Below are positions 56,007 to 64,000 of a DNA stretch of 64,000 bases, in pieces. Source of the DNA: Noviluteimonas lactosilytica (GTDB taxonomy: Bacteria; Pseudomonadota; Gammaproteobacteria; Xanthomonadales; Xanthomonadaceae); contig NZ_JAJGAK010000001.1 of assembly GCF_020866925.1 (NCBI RefSeq), forward strand, positions 1,858,248 to 1,922,247, written 5' to 3'. A program made the position numbers and the translations under genes. The notes below the pieces were generated by a model that was given only the letters and a program-made list of their open reading frames with translations, did no database searches and was not told where the DNA came from. Position 1 is the first letter of the stretch. Every line of letters begins with the position of its first letter.

Positions 56007-56672
56007 TTACGGCGCGACCGTGGTGCCGTAGCGCGCGCGGTAGGCGAGCAGGGCATCGCGATGGTCCACAAGGTCCGCGCTTTCGCCCGCAAACGCAAGC
56101 AGGTCACCGAGGGTGGCGACCGCCACCACGGGGAGCGCGTGTTCGGCCGAGACCGCCTGCGCGGCGGATTGCGCGTGCGCTTCGGTGGCGCGTTCCTGGC
56201 GATCGAGCGCGATCACGATGCCGGCGGGAATGCCGCCCGTTTCGCGGATGATCCCGAGCGCTTCGCGGATCGCGGTGCCCGCGGTGATCACGTCATCGAT
56301 GATCAGCACGCGCTTGCCGGCGAGCGATGCGCCGATCAGCGTGCCACCTTCGCCATGCGCCTTGGCTTCCTTCCGGTTGAAGGCGAGGGGCAAGTCGCGG
56401 CCCCGACGCGCGTATTCGCACGCCAGCGCAGTCGCGAGGGGAATGCCCTTGTAGGCCGGTCCGAACAACACGTCGAACTCGACCCCCGCCTCGTCGATGG
56501 CATCGGCGTAGCAGGCCGCAAGTTCGGCGAGCGCCGCGCCCGAGTCGAAGCGGCCGGCGTTGAAGAAGTACGGGCTCTCCCGCCCGGACTTGAGCGTGAA
56601 GGCGCCGAAGCGCAGGGCCTGCGCGCGCAGGGCCAGGGTGAGGAATCGGGCGCGGTGGTCGGTCACGGGCAT
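56007..56672 (-). CDS. pyrE: Orotate phosphoribosyltransferase
   Basis: A 221-residue type I phosphoribosyltransferase that makes orotidine monophosphate from orotate and PRPP. The PRPP motif is VLIIDDVITAGTA, and FGAFTLKSGRESPYFFNAG near the N-terminus is typical of PyrE. The ATG at 56672 was chosen from this alignment. It is divergent from exonuclease III with about 110 bp between starts. Confidence 0.95.
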   Translation of the reverse strand: MPVTDHRARFLTLALRAQALRFGAFTLKSGRESPYFFNAGRFDSGAALAELAACYADAIDEAGVEFDVLFGPAYKGIPLATALACEYARRGRDLPLAFNRKEAKAHGEGGTLIGASLAGKRVLIIDDVITAGTAIREALGIIRETGGIPAGIVIALDRQERATEAHAQSAAQAVSAEHALPVVAVATLGDLLAFAGESADLVDHRDALLAYRARYGTTVAP

Positions 56673-56781
56673 CGTGCGAGGGAATCGGTCGCGGAATGAT
56701 ACGGCCGAGCCGGGCCGGGGTCCGGAATCCACGGCAGATCGGCTAGGCTTGGCGGCGGATTCGAACCACGGGCCACACGAT

Positions 56782-57555
56782 TTGCGCATCGTCAGCTTCA
56801 ATGCCAACGGCGTCCGCTCCGCGGCCGGCAAGGGCTTCTTCGACTGGTTCGTGGCCCAGGACGCCGACGTGCTGTGCCTGCAGGAAACCAAGGCGCAGGA
56901 GCACCAGGTGTCCGGGCCCGAGTTCCTGCCGAAGGGCTATCGCGCCTGGTTCAAGGATGCGACGACGAAGAAGGGCTACAGCGGCGTGGCGATCTACGCG
57001 CGACGCGAGCCCGATGAAGTGCGTTCGGGCCTCGGCTGGGCGCCGTTCGACGACGAGGGCCGTTACATCGAGGCGCGCTTCGGGAACCTCAGCGTCGTGT
57101 CGTTCTACATCCCGTCGGGCTCGTCGGGCGAAACGCGCCAGGGCTTCAAGTTCCAGGTGATGGATTGGCTCGCGCCGATCCTCCACCACTGGCTGCACAG
57201 CGGCCGCGACTACGTGTTGTGCGGCGACTGGAACATCGTGCGCAGCGAACTCGACATCACCAACTGGAAGTCGAACCAGAAGAATTCCGGCTGCCTGCCG
57301 GGCGAACGCGATTGGCTCAACGGCCTGTGCGCGGGCGACGAGGGTTGGGTCGACGCGTACCGCGCGCTCAATGCCGAAGGCCGCGATTACACGTGGTGGA
57401 GCAACCGCGGCGCCGCGCGCGCCAACAACGTGGGGTGGCGCATCGACTATCAGTTCGTGACGCCGTCGCTGCGCGATCGCCTGCGCGGATGTTCGATCCA
57501 TCCGACGCCGCGCTTCTCCGACCACGCGCCCTTCGTCGTGGATTACGCGTTGTGA
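56782..57555 (+). CDS. xthA: Exodeoxyribonuclease III
   Basis: A 257-residue AP-endonuclease/3'-exonuclease of the Mg-dependent EEP fold. It begins RIVSFNANGVRS and shows CLQETKAQE (metal Glu), GDWNIV (catalytic Asp/Asn) and RFSDHAP (catalytic Asp-His). It acts in base-excision repair. TTG at 56782 was chosen because it puts the conserved RIVSFN at the N-terminus; no ATG lies nearby. TAGGCT at 56744 may be its -10 box. It overlaps the ampG-like gene in a GTGA. Confidence 0.92.
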   Translation: MRIVSFNANGVRSAAGKGFFDWFVAQDADVLCLQETKAQEHQVSGPEFLPKGYRAWFKDATTKKGYSGVAIYARREPDEVRSGLGWAPFDDEGRYIEARFGNLSVVSFYIPSGSSGETRQGFKFQVMDWLAPILHHWLHSGRDYVLCGDWNIVRSELDITNWKSNQKNSGCLPGERDWLNGLCAGDEGWVDAYRALNAEGRDYTWWSNRGAARANNVGWRIDYQFVTPSLRDRLRGCSIHPTPRFSDHAPFVVDYAL

Positions 57556-58922
57556 CCAAGGCGACATGGCGCACGGTCGTGCGCAACCTGCGCGACCCGA
57601 AGGTCGCCGCGATGTTGATGCTGGGGTTCAGCGGCGGCATTCCGCTTTACCTCGTCGGCAACACGCTCGGTTTCTGGATGCGCGAGAACGCGATCGACCT
57701 GTCGACGATCGGCTTCATGTCGTGGGTCGGACTCGCGTTCTCGCTGAAGTTCCTGTGGGCGCCGGTGATCGATCGCGTAGACGCGCCGGTGTTCGGGCGA
57801 TGGCTGGGGCGGCGGCGCGGATGGATGTTGTTGTCGCAGATCGTGGTCTCGGCCGGGCTCGTGGCCATGGCGTTCGTGCAGCCGGGCGAGGGGAGGTTGA
57901 TGCTCGGCGGCGTCGAGCTCGACCAATTGCTGGTGTTCGGCGCCTCCGCGCTGGTGGTGGCGTTCGCTTCCGCGACGCAGGACATCGTCATCGATGCATG
58001 GCGCATCGAGATCGCGGACAGCCAGGAGCAGCAGGGCCTGCTCGTGTCGACGTACACGCTGGGTTATCGCGCGGCGCTGCTGGTCACCGATGCGCTGATC
58101 CTGATCCTTGCCGCATCGATCGGCTGGTCGATGTCGTACGACGTGATGGCCGCGCTGATGCTGGTCGGCGTGCTGGCCACGGTGGTGCTGGCGCGCGAAC
58201 CGGCGGCGAGCGCGACGCCCGAAGTGCGCGAGCATGCGAAGTTGTTCACCCCGCAGGGGATGTTCGACGCGGTGGTCGGCCCGTTCGTCGCGTTCTTCCG
58301 CGACCACGGCAAGCTGGCGTTGCTGATGCTGGCGGCGATCAGCCTGTATCGCCTGCCCGACTTCCTGCTCGGGCCGATGGCCAATCCGTTCTATTCGGAC
58401 CTCGGCATCGCGAAGGAAACCGTCGGCAGCGTGCGCGGCACGATCGGGCTGGTGGCGACCGTCGCGGGCGTCGCGGCCGCGGGGTTGAGCGCGGTGCGGT
58501 TCGGCTTCGTGCCGACCCTCGTCGCGGGCGCGATCCTGGGCCCGGGGTCGAACCTCGGTTTCGCCTACCTCGCGCTCCATGGCGGCGATCCCGGCGTGTT
58601 CAGCGCGGTCATGGCGATCGACAACTTCTGCAACGGGTTCGCCGGGGTGGCCCTGATCGGCTACATGTCGAGCCTGACCAACATCGGCTATACCGCAACG
58701 CAATATGCCTTGCTCAGCTCGTTCTACGCCTTGCCGGGCAAGGTGCTGAAGGGCCTGTCGGGGTGGTCGGTCGAGCAATTGGAGGCCGGGGGGCGCACCC
58801 TGCTCGAGGCGTATTCGCTGTTCTTCCTCGGCACCGCCCTGGTCGGACTGCCCGCCGTGCTGCTCTGTGCGTGGCTGGTTGTCCGCAAGCCTGTTCCCAA
58901 GCCGTCTATCGCTGTACCTTGA
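57552..58922 (+). CDS. ampG: AmpG-type MFS permease (muropeptide uptake)
   Basis: A 456-residue inner-membrane protein with about 12-14 helices. The AmpG-like features are GFSGGIPLYLVGNTLGFWM near the start, WVGLAFSLKFLWAPVIDR and ASATQDIVIDAWRIE. AmpG imports GlcNAc-anhydroMurNAc peptides released from the cell wall. Consistent with this, anmK and an M23 endopeptidase gene lie just downstream. GTG start overlaps the xthA stop. Confidence 0.88.
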   Translation: MTKATWRTVVRNLRDPKVAAMLMLGFSGGIPLYLVGNTLGFWMRENAIDLSTIGFMSWVGLAFSLKFLWAPVIDRVDAPVFGRWLGRRRGWMLLSQIVVSAGLVAMAFVQPGEGRLMLGGVELDQLLVFGASALVVAFASATQDIVIDAWRIEIADSQEQQGLLVSTYTLGYRAALLVTDALILILAASIGWSMSYDVMAALMLVGVLATVVLAREPAASATPEVREHAKLFTPQGMFDAVVGPFVAFFRDHGKLALLMLAAISLYRLPDFLLGPMANPFYSDLGIAKETVGSVRGTIGLVATVAGVAAAGLSAVRFGFVPTLVAGAILGPGSNLGFAYLALHGGDPGVFSAVMAIDNFCNGFAGVALIGYMSSLTNIGYTATQYALLSSFYALPGKVLKGLSGWSVEQLEAGGRTLLEAYSLFFLGTALVGLPAVLLCAWLVVRKPVPKPSIAVP

Positions 58923-58962
58923 TTCCACGTTTCCGCCTTGGGCGCCCGCGCCGGAGGACGAC

Positions 58963-59268
58963 ATGACGGACCTGGTGTTGCGCGACATCGACCCGGACAT
59001 CGCCGAACGCATCAAGCGTCTGGCGGACAGCCGCGGCTGGACCATGCACGTGACGTTGGAAACGCTCCTGCACAACGGGCTGCAGTCCTGCGAGAGCGGC
59101 TTGCACGTGCACTTCAACGATCGCGAGTCGGATGCGCTGGCGAAGGCGATCGTCGAAATGGAGAAGGTCGCGAACGACGGCGGCTACGGATTGATCGGAC
59201 AGGTGCAGCACACGCCGGAAGCGCCGGCGCCGGCGCACGTCCTGGATCGGTGGAAGGAAGACCTCTGA
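58963..59268 (+). CDS. Small ribbon-helix-helix-like protein
   Basis: A 101-residue protein. The first 45 residues (LVLRDIDPDIAERIKRLADSRGW onward) look like an Arc/FitA-type ribbon-helix-helix DNA-binding domain. The rest is a short helical/acidic tail ending DRWKEDL. RHH proteins of this size are often antitoxins, but no toxin-like gene is next to it. GGAGG lies 6 nt before the ATG at 58963. Confidence 0.65.
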   Translation: MTDLVLRDIDPDIAERIKRLADSRGWTMHVTLETLLHNGLQSCESGLHVHFNDRESDALAKAIVEMEKVANDGGYGLIGQVQHTPEAPAPAHVLDRWKEDL

Positions 59269-59307
59269 AGCCTGCGATCGCGGCGCCCTGACGCGCAGGC
59301 GTCGGGA

Positions 59308-60441
<1,134 letters not shown>

Positions 60442-60449
60442 CGCGAGCG

Positions 60450-61862
60450 TCAGGCTTTCTTGTTCTTGACGGGCTTGGGCTGGGCGTCTGCGTAGATCAC
60501 GCGTTCGACGCTCTGGATGCGCTTGAGCGCATTCGCCGTCTGCGCGCGGAACTGCGCGAGCGCGGTGCCACCCAGCGGCACCGGCGGCGGCATCGTCACC
60601 TGCAGCGGATTGCGATGCACGCCGTTGACGCGGAACTCGTAATGCAGGTGCGGGCCGCTGGCCAGGCCGGTCATGCCGACGTAGCCGATCACCTTGCCCT
60701 GCGGGATGCGCTGGCCGGCCTTGATGCTGCCGAAGCGCGACATGTGGCCGTACAACGTCGTGTAACCGCGGCCGTGGTCGAGGATGACCGCACGGCCGTA
60801 GCCGCCCTTCCAGCCGACGAACTGCACGCGCGCGTCGCCCGCGGCCATGATCGGCGTGCCGGTCGACGCACCGTAGTCGACGCCCTTGTGCTGGCGCACG
60901 ATGCCGAGCACGGGGTGTCGGCGCGAGCCGAACTTCGAAGTCAGCCGTGCATACGGGATCGGCATGCGGATGAAGGACTTCTTCAGCGGACGGCCTTCGG
61001 CGGTGAAGTACTCCGCCTTGCCCGCGTGCTCGAAACGGAAGCCGGAATGCAGCTTGCCGCCGACGGTGAACGTGGCCGCCTGCACCGGACCGGTGCGGAT
61101 CAGCTCGCCGTCGCGCCAGACCTGTTCGACCACCACGCTGAAGCGATCGCTCGAGGCGACGTCTTCGTTGAAGTCGATGTCGTACTTGAAGATGTCGTCG
61201 GTGAGCGAGTTGATCGCGCCGCCGGACAGGCCGAGCTTGCGCGCCGAGTGGAACAGCGACTTGCCGACGGTGCCGCTGATGACGACGGTGCGCGACTCGG
61301 TCGGACGCTCGATGACCTTCTCGGAGACCTTGTCGCCGTCGAAGTGGTATTCGACCCGATGGGTTTCGTCGCGGTCGTAGCGGAACGCGCGCAGCCCGGC
61401 GCCGATCGGCATGTCGAACGCGAGCTCGGTGCCCGGCTTCATGCGCGTCAGCGCCTGCTTCGCACCCGGCTGCTCGAGCAGCTTGTGCATCGTCGAAGCG
61501 GGGATGTCGAGGTCGGAGAAAAGCGAACCGAGGGTTTGGCCGCGTTCGACGTGGACGATCTGCCAGCTGTCGCCGGTTTCGCCGCGCAGCTTGGCGATCG
61601 GCAGCGGCGGCAACGCCAGCGCGAGGGTGGTCTGGGCCTGGGTCGGCGCGACGCCCTCATGGCGCGAATCGGCGAAACCGGGGACGATGGCGCCGACGAG
61701 CGCGGCCAGGGTGGCGAACAGGCTGGCATGGGCCCATTGGCGACGGGTCCAGCGGCCGCTGAAGCCGGCGGGCAGGCGCGCCGCCACGTGACGATGCAGC
61801 GCGGCCTCGCGCAGGATGTCGAGCCGCGCGCGGCGTGCCTTGTCGATGCCGGATTTACCCAT
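60450..61862 (-). CDS. M23 family peptidoglycan DD-metalloendopeptidase (MepM-like)
   Basis: A 470-residue bitopic protein. A transmembrane segment is at about 44-62, an OapA/LysM-like domain at about 95-155 ([20 protein letters not shown]) and a LytM catalytic domain at about 315-430. Zinc ligands are H325 and D329 (QHKGVDYG) and the HxH H405/H407 (GPHLHYEF). It cuts peptide cross-links so the wall can grow. It shares an operon with anmK and has a good promoter at 61919-61947. Confidence 0.92.
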   Translation of the reverse strand: MGKSGIDKARRARLDILREAALHRHVAARLPAGFSGRWTRRQWAHASLFATLAALVGAIVPGFADSRHEGVAPTQAQTTLALALPPLPIAKLRGETGDSWQIVHVERGQTLGSLFSDLDIPASTMHKLLEQPGAKQALTRMKPGTELAFDMPIGAGLRAFRYDRDETHRVEYHFDGDKVSEKVIERPTESRTVVISGTVGKSLFHSARKLGLSGGAINSLTDDIFKYDIDFNEDVASSDRFSVVVEQVWRDGELIRTGPVQAATFTVGGKLHSGFRFEHAGKAEYFTAEGRPLKKSFIRMPIPYARLTSKFGSRRHPVLGIVRQHKGVDYGASTGTPIMAAGDARVQFVGWKGGYGRAVILDHGRGYTTLYGHMSRFGSIKAGQRIPQGKVIGYVGMTGLASGPHLHYEFRVNGVHRNPLQVTMPPPVPLGGTALAQFRAQTANALKRIQSVERVIYADAQPKPVKNKKA

Positions 61863-61918
61863 GGTGCCGTCCCCCGAAAAAATCGGTTACCGCGCCGTGA
61901 CCGGCGCGTAACGGCGCT

Positions 61919-61947
61919 ACCATAGACATCGCAAAAACCCGCGTCAA
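61919..61947 (-). promoter_or_regulatory. Sigma-70-like promoter of the M23 endopeptidase-anmK operon
   Basis: On the reverse strand, TTGACG (61947-61942), a 17-bp spacer and TATGGT (61924-61919), about 57 nt before the start codon. Near-consensus hexamers and optimal spacing. Confidence 0.65.
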
Positions 61948-61970
61948 ACCCTTGAGCGGGATGGATTTTT

Positions 61971-62022
61971 CGCTTTAACCCCGCTTTAACGCTACTTTCA
62001 CGGAACCGGTCACGGAACCGGC
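61971..62022 (+). repeat. Two short tandem duplications in the tyrS leader
   Basis: CGCTTTAAC occurs at 61971-61979 and 61982-61990 (period 11). CACGGAACCGG occurs at 61999-62009 and 62011-62021 (period 12). Both lie between the divergent promoters and the tyrS start. Confidence 0.75.
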
Positions 62023-62046
62023 CTTCCCCTTATCGGATTCAGTTTC

Positions 62047-63258
62047 GTGTCGATCCAAGCTGCCCTCGACCTCATCGGCCGCGGTGCCGACGAAATCCTC
62101 AAGCGCGACGAACTCGAGGCTCGCCTCAAGCTCGGCCGCCCGCTTCGCGTCAAGGCCGGGTTCGACCCGACCGCGCCCGACCTGCACCTGGGCCACACGG
62201 TCCTGCTCAACAAGATGCGGCAGTTCCAGGACCTCGGACACCAGGTGATCTTCCTGATCGGCGACTTCACCGGGATGATCGGCGACCCGACCGGCAAGAA
62301 TGTCACCCGCAAGCCGCTCACCCGCGACGACGTCGAAGCGAACGCGCGCACGTATGCCGACCAGGTGTTCAAGGTGCTCGACCGCGAGCGCACCGAGCTG
62401 CGCTTCAACAGCGAGTGGTTCGGTGCGATGGGCGCGGCCGACATGATCAAGCTCGCCGCGCAGCACACCGTCGCGCGCATGCTCGAACGCGACGACTTCG
62501 CGAAGCGTTACGCGGCGCAACAGTCGATCGCGATCCACGAATTCCTGTATCCGCTCGTGCAGGGTTACGACTCCGTCGCTTTGAAGAGCGACGTCGAACT
62601 CGGTGGCACCGACCAGAAGTTCAACCTGCTCATGGGCCGCGGGCTGCAGGAACACTTCGGCCAGCCGCCGCAGATCGTGCTGACGATGCCGTTGCTCGAA
62701 GGCCTCGACGGCGTGCAGAAGATGAGCAAGTCGCTCGGCAACTACATCGGCATCGATGAGCCGGCGATCGACATGGTCACGAAGACGATGAAGATCGGCG
62801 ACGACCTCATGTGGCGCTGGATCGAATTGCTGAGTTTCGACATCGGGCCGGCGGAAGCGGTGAAGCTCAACGCCGATGTCGCGTCCGGCGCGCTCAATCC
62901 GCGCGACGTGAAGCTGCGGCTCGCGCGCGAACTCGCGGCGCGATTCCACGGCGATGCGGCAGCGGAAACGGCGATCGCGGGCTGGAATGCGGCGGTGCGC
63001 GGCGAAGGCGACATCGCGACGCTGCCGCTGGAGGACGTCGCCGTGCCGGTTGAAGGGCTGCGCATCGCGGCGCTGCTGGTCGCGGCGGGCCTGGCGCCGA
63101 GCAATTCGGAAGCCAACCGCAAGCTCAAGGAGCGTTCGGTGCGCGTCGACGGCCAGGTGTTCGAAGATCCGGCACGCGTGTTCGCACCGGGTTTCGAAGG
63201 GGTCCTGGCGATCGGCAAGCGCAACTTCGCGCGCGTGAGGCTGATCACCACGTCGTGA
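62047..63258 (+). CDS. tyrS: Tyrosyl-tRNA synthetase
   Basis: A 403-residue class I synthetase with HLGH at 47-50 (HIGH), KMSKS at 225-229 and a C-terminal S4-like RNA-binding domain ([20 protein letters not shown]). It belongs to the longer TyrS-beta/TyrZ branch. The GTG at 62047 was chosen from the family N-terminus [12 protein letters not shown]. It is divergent from the M23 endopeptidase gene. Confidence 0.95.
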   Translation: MSIQAALDLIGRGADEILKRDELEARLKLGRPLRVKAGFDPTAPDLHLGHTVLLNKMRQFQDLGHQVIFLIGDFTGMIGDPTGKNVTRKPLTRDDVEANARTYADQVFKVLDRERTELRFNSEWFGAMGAADMIKLAAQHTVARMLERDDFAKRYAAQQSIAIHEFLYPLVQGYDSVALKSDVELGGTDQKFNLLMGRGLQEHFGQPPQIVLTMPLLEGLDGVQKMSKSLGNYIGIDEPAIDMVTKTMKIGDDLMWRWIELLSFDIGPAEAVKLNADVASGALNPRDVKLRLARELAARFHGDAAAETAIAGWNAAVRGEGDIATLPLEDVAVPVEGLRIAALLVAAGLAPSNSEANRKLKERSVRVDGQVFEDPARVFAPGFEGVLAIGKRNFARVRLITTS

Positions 63259-63283
63259 GGCGCGCTGCGGCAGCCTTCGGCGC

Positions 63284-63751
63284 ATGACCGGAGACTGGCA
63301 CCCGCAATGGATCCTGCTGCTCGGCACCATGTACGCGATGGTGCTGGGCGGCGCGATCGGATTCGAGCGCGAGATGAAGGACCGGCCGGCGGGATTCCGC
63401 ACGCACATGCTGGTGTCGGGTGCAGCGTCGCTGCTGGTTGGATTGGGGCCATTGATCCTGGCCGATCCCGCGTTCGCGGGTCGCGCATCGTTCCTGCGGC
63501 TCGATCCGATCCGCCTCGTCGAAGCGACGATCACCGGCGTCGCCTTCATCGGCGCCGGAACGATCTTCAGTCATCGTTCGAAGGAGCACGTCGCAGGCAT
63601 CACGACGGCCGCTTCGCTGTTGATGGTTGCGGTGATCGGCATCGTGGTCGCGCTGCGTTATTACCTTCTGGCCCTATTGGTGAGCGCGATGACGTTGCTC
63701 GTGCTCCTCGGCCTCACGTGGGTCGAGAAAAAATTTCGACGAAACGATTGA
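63284..63751 (+). CDS. MgtC/SapB family membrane protein
   Basis: A 155-residue protein with four to five hydrophobic helices. The MgtC signature is visible: MVLGGAIGFEREMKDRPAGF, RTHMLVSGAASLLV, EATITGVAFIGAGTIF and HVAGITTAASLLM. MgtC-like proteins are linked to Mg2+ limitation and, in pathogens, to ATP synthase control; the C-terminal soluble domain of true MgtC is missing. It starts 25 bp after tyrS. Confidence 0.88.
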   Translation: MTGDWHPQWILLLGTMYAMVLGGAIGFEREMKDRPAGFRTHMLVSGAASLLVGLGPLILADPAFAGRASFLRLDPIRLVEATITGVAFIGAGTIFSHRSKEHVAGITTAASLLMVAVIGIVVALRYYLLALLVSAMTLLVLLGLTWVEKKFRRND

Positions 63752-63775
63752 ACGATTCCTGCGAACGTGCATAAT
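63748..63775 (+). promoter_or_regulatory. Upstream promoter before the presumed rRNA operon
   Basis: TTGAAC (63748-63753), 16-bp spacer, CATAAT (63770-63775). The -35 overlaps the end of the MgtC-like gene. Confidence 0.5.
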
Positions 63776-63796
63776 GCGCGGCCCGCTTGGAGCGGA

Positions 63797-63816
63797 GCGA
63801 AAAAGAGCCTTTTTTC
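63797..63816. terminator. A/T-tailed hairpin after the MgtC-like gene
   Basis: GCGAAAAAG, short loop, CTTTTTTCGC: a nine-pair stem with A- and T-runs in its arms. It could end the tyrS/MgtC transcript or be part of an rRNA leader made from the upstream promoter. Confidence 0.45.
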
Positions 63817-63875
63817 GCGGCGATTCGAAACTCTGAATCGCGCTTCGCTCCCGAAGATTTTTTCTTCACCAGGTG

Positions 63876-63903
63876 TTGACGTTCTTCGGAACGCCTGTAT
63901 GAT
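63876..63903 (+). promoter_or_regulatory. Strong sigma-70-like promoter, probably of an rRNA operon
   Basis: TTGACG (63876-63881), 16-bp spacer, TATGAT (63898-63903). The region upstream is AT-rich, as for an UP element, and a GCGC-type discriminator region follows. It is the downstream one of two promoters. Confidence 0.65.
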
Positions 63904-64000
63904 GTGCGGCTCCCTCGGGCACTTCGGTGCGACGGGGAAAGGGACAAGGCGCTGAGGCCGGTTCCGCAGATCTTTGACAGTGTGCGCAGGTGACTTGTGC
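63904..64000 (+). other. Leader resembling the 5' end of a 16S rRNA precursor
   Basis: The end of the window (GATCTTTGACAGTGTGCGCA, then GGTGACTTGTGC) resembles, from memory, the pre-16S leader of Xanthomonas and Stenotrophomonas. The 16S gene itself is not inside the window. Confidence 0.5.

Overview
The window looks like chromosomal DNA of a high-GC gammaproteobacterium of the Xanthomonadaceae, most like Lysobacter or a close relative. The basis is gene content recognised by eye: a complete oleABCD long-chain olefin cluster, xanthomonad-type dut/phosphomannomutase and anmK/tyrS neighbourhoods, an NHLP-type RiPP cassette known mainly from Xanthomonas/Lysobacter, many GTG/TTG starts, and -10 boxes sitting 6-8 nt from start codons as in leaderless mRNAs. 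No database search was possible. I saw no phage, insertion sequence, CRISPR array or tRNA.

Layout. 1-3.7 kb: the end of an SDR gene, a two-domain M16 peptidase and a small lipoprotein. 3.9-9.6 kb: oleA, then a regulator-like HTH/GHKL-ATPase/STAS-like gene that shares 4-bp overlaps with oleB-oleC-oleD. 9.6-14.2 kb: ubiJ-ubiB, a pseudouridine synthase, a DUF2059 protein, arfB and an acyltransferase. 14.4-18.2 kb: a three-gene exopolysaccharide-type operon (epimerase, GT2, TPR/beta-barrel protein). 18.3-22.3 kb: a LysR regulator divergent from the glyoxylate shunt genes aceB-aceA. 22.4-27.7 kb: a cyclic-nucleotide-binding GGDEF protein followed by an uncharacterised RiPP cassette (membrane cyclase/TPR protein, NHLP-like precursor, SagB-like dehydrogenase). 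27.7-33.4 kb: a K+/H+ antiporter divergent from a cobalamin riboswitch that controls class Ia ribonucleotide reductase nrdAB. 33.4-37.9 kb: an ECF sigma operon and several poorly characterised genes, one with clearly lower GC. 38-42.2 kb: comM, ubiK, a PII protein, a DUF3667 protein and speE. 42.4-48.6 kb: speA, small membrane and lipoproteins, HiPIP, SDR, ICMT-like and SPOR genes. 48.6-55.2 kb: argS, radC, then coaC/coaB (split here into two overlapping frames), dut and a membrane-anchored phosphomannomutase/phosphoglucomutase. 55.2-64 kb: pyrE, exonuclease III, a peptidoglycan-recycling group (ampG, anmK, an M23 endopeptidase), tyrS, an MgtC-like gene, and finally promoters and a leader that look like the front of an rRNA operon just outside the window.

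The most interesting material is (i) the RiPP cassette with no YcaO or radical SAM enzyme in view, next to a cNMP-binding/GGDEF gene that could read a nucleotide signal from the cassette's cyclase domain; (ii) the HTH-ATPase-STAS gene built into the olefin operon, with three 14-bp repeats at 21-22 bp spacing on its start codon; (iii) coaBC broken into two frames, with the expected decarboxylase Cys replaced by Glu; (iv) the B12 riboswitch on a B12-independent ribonucleotide reductase; and (v) two near-identical long palindromes between convergent genes.
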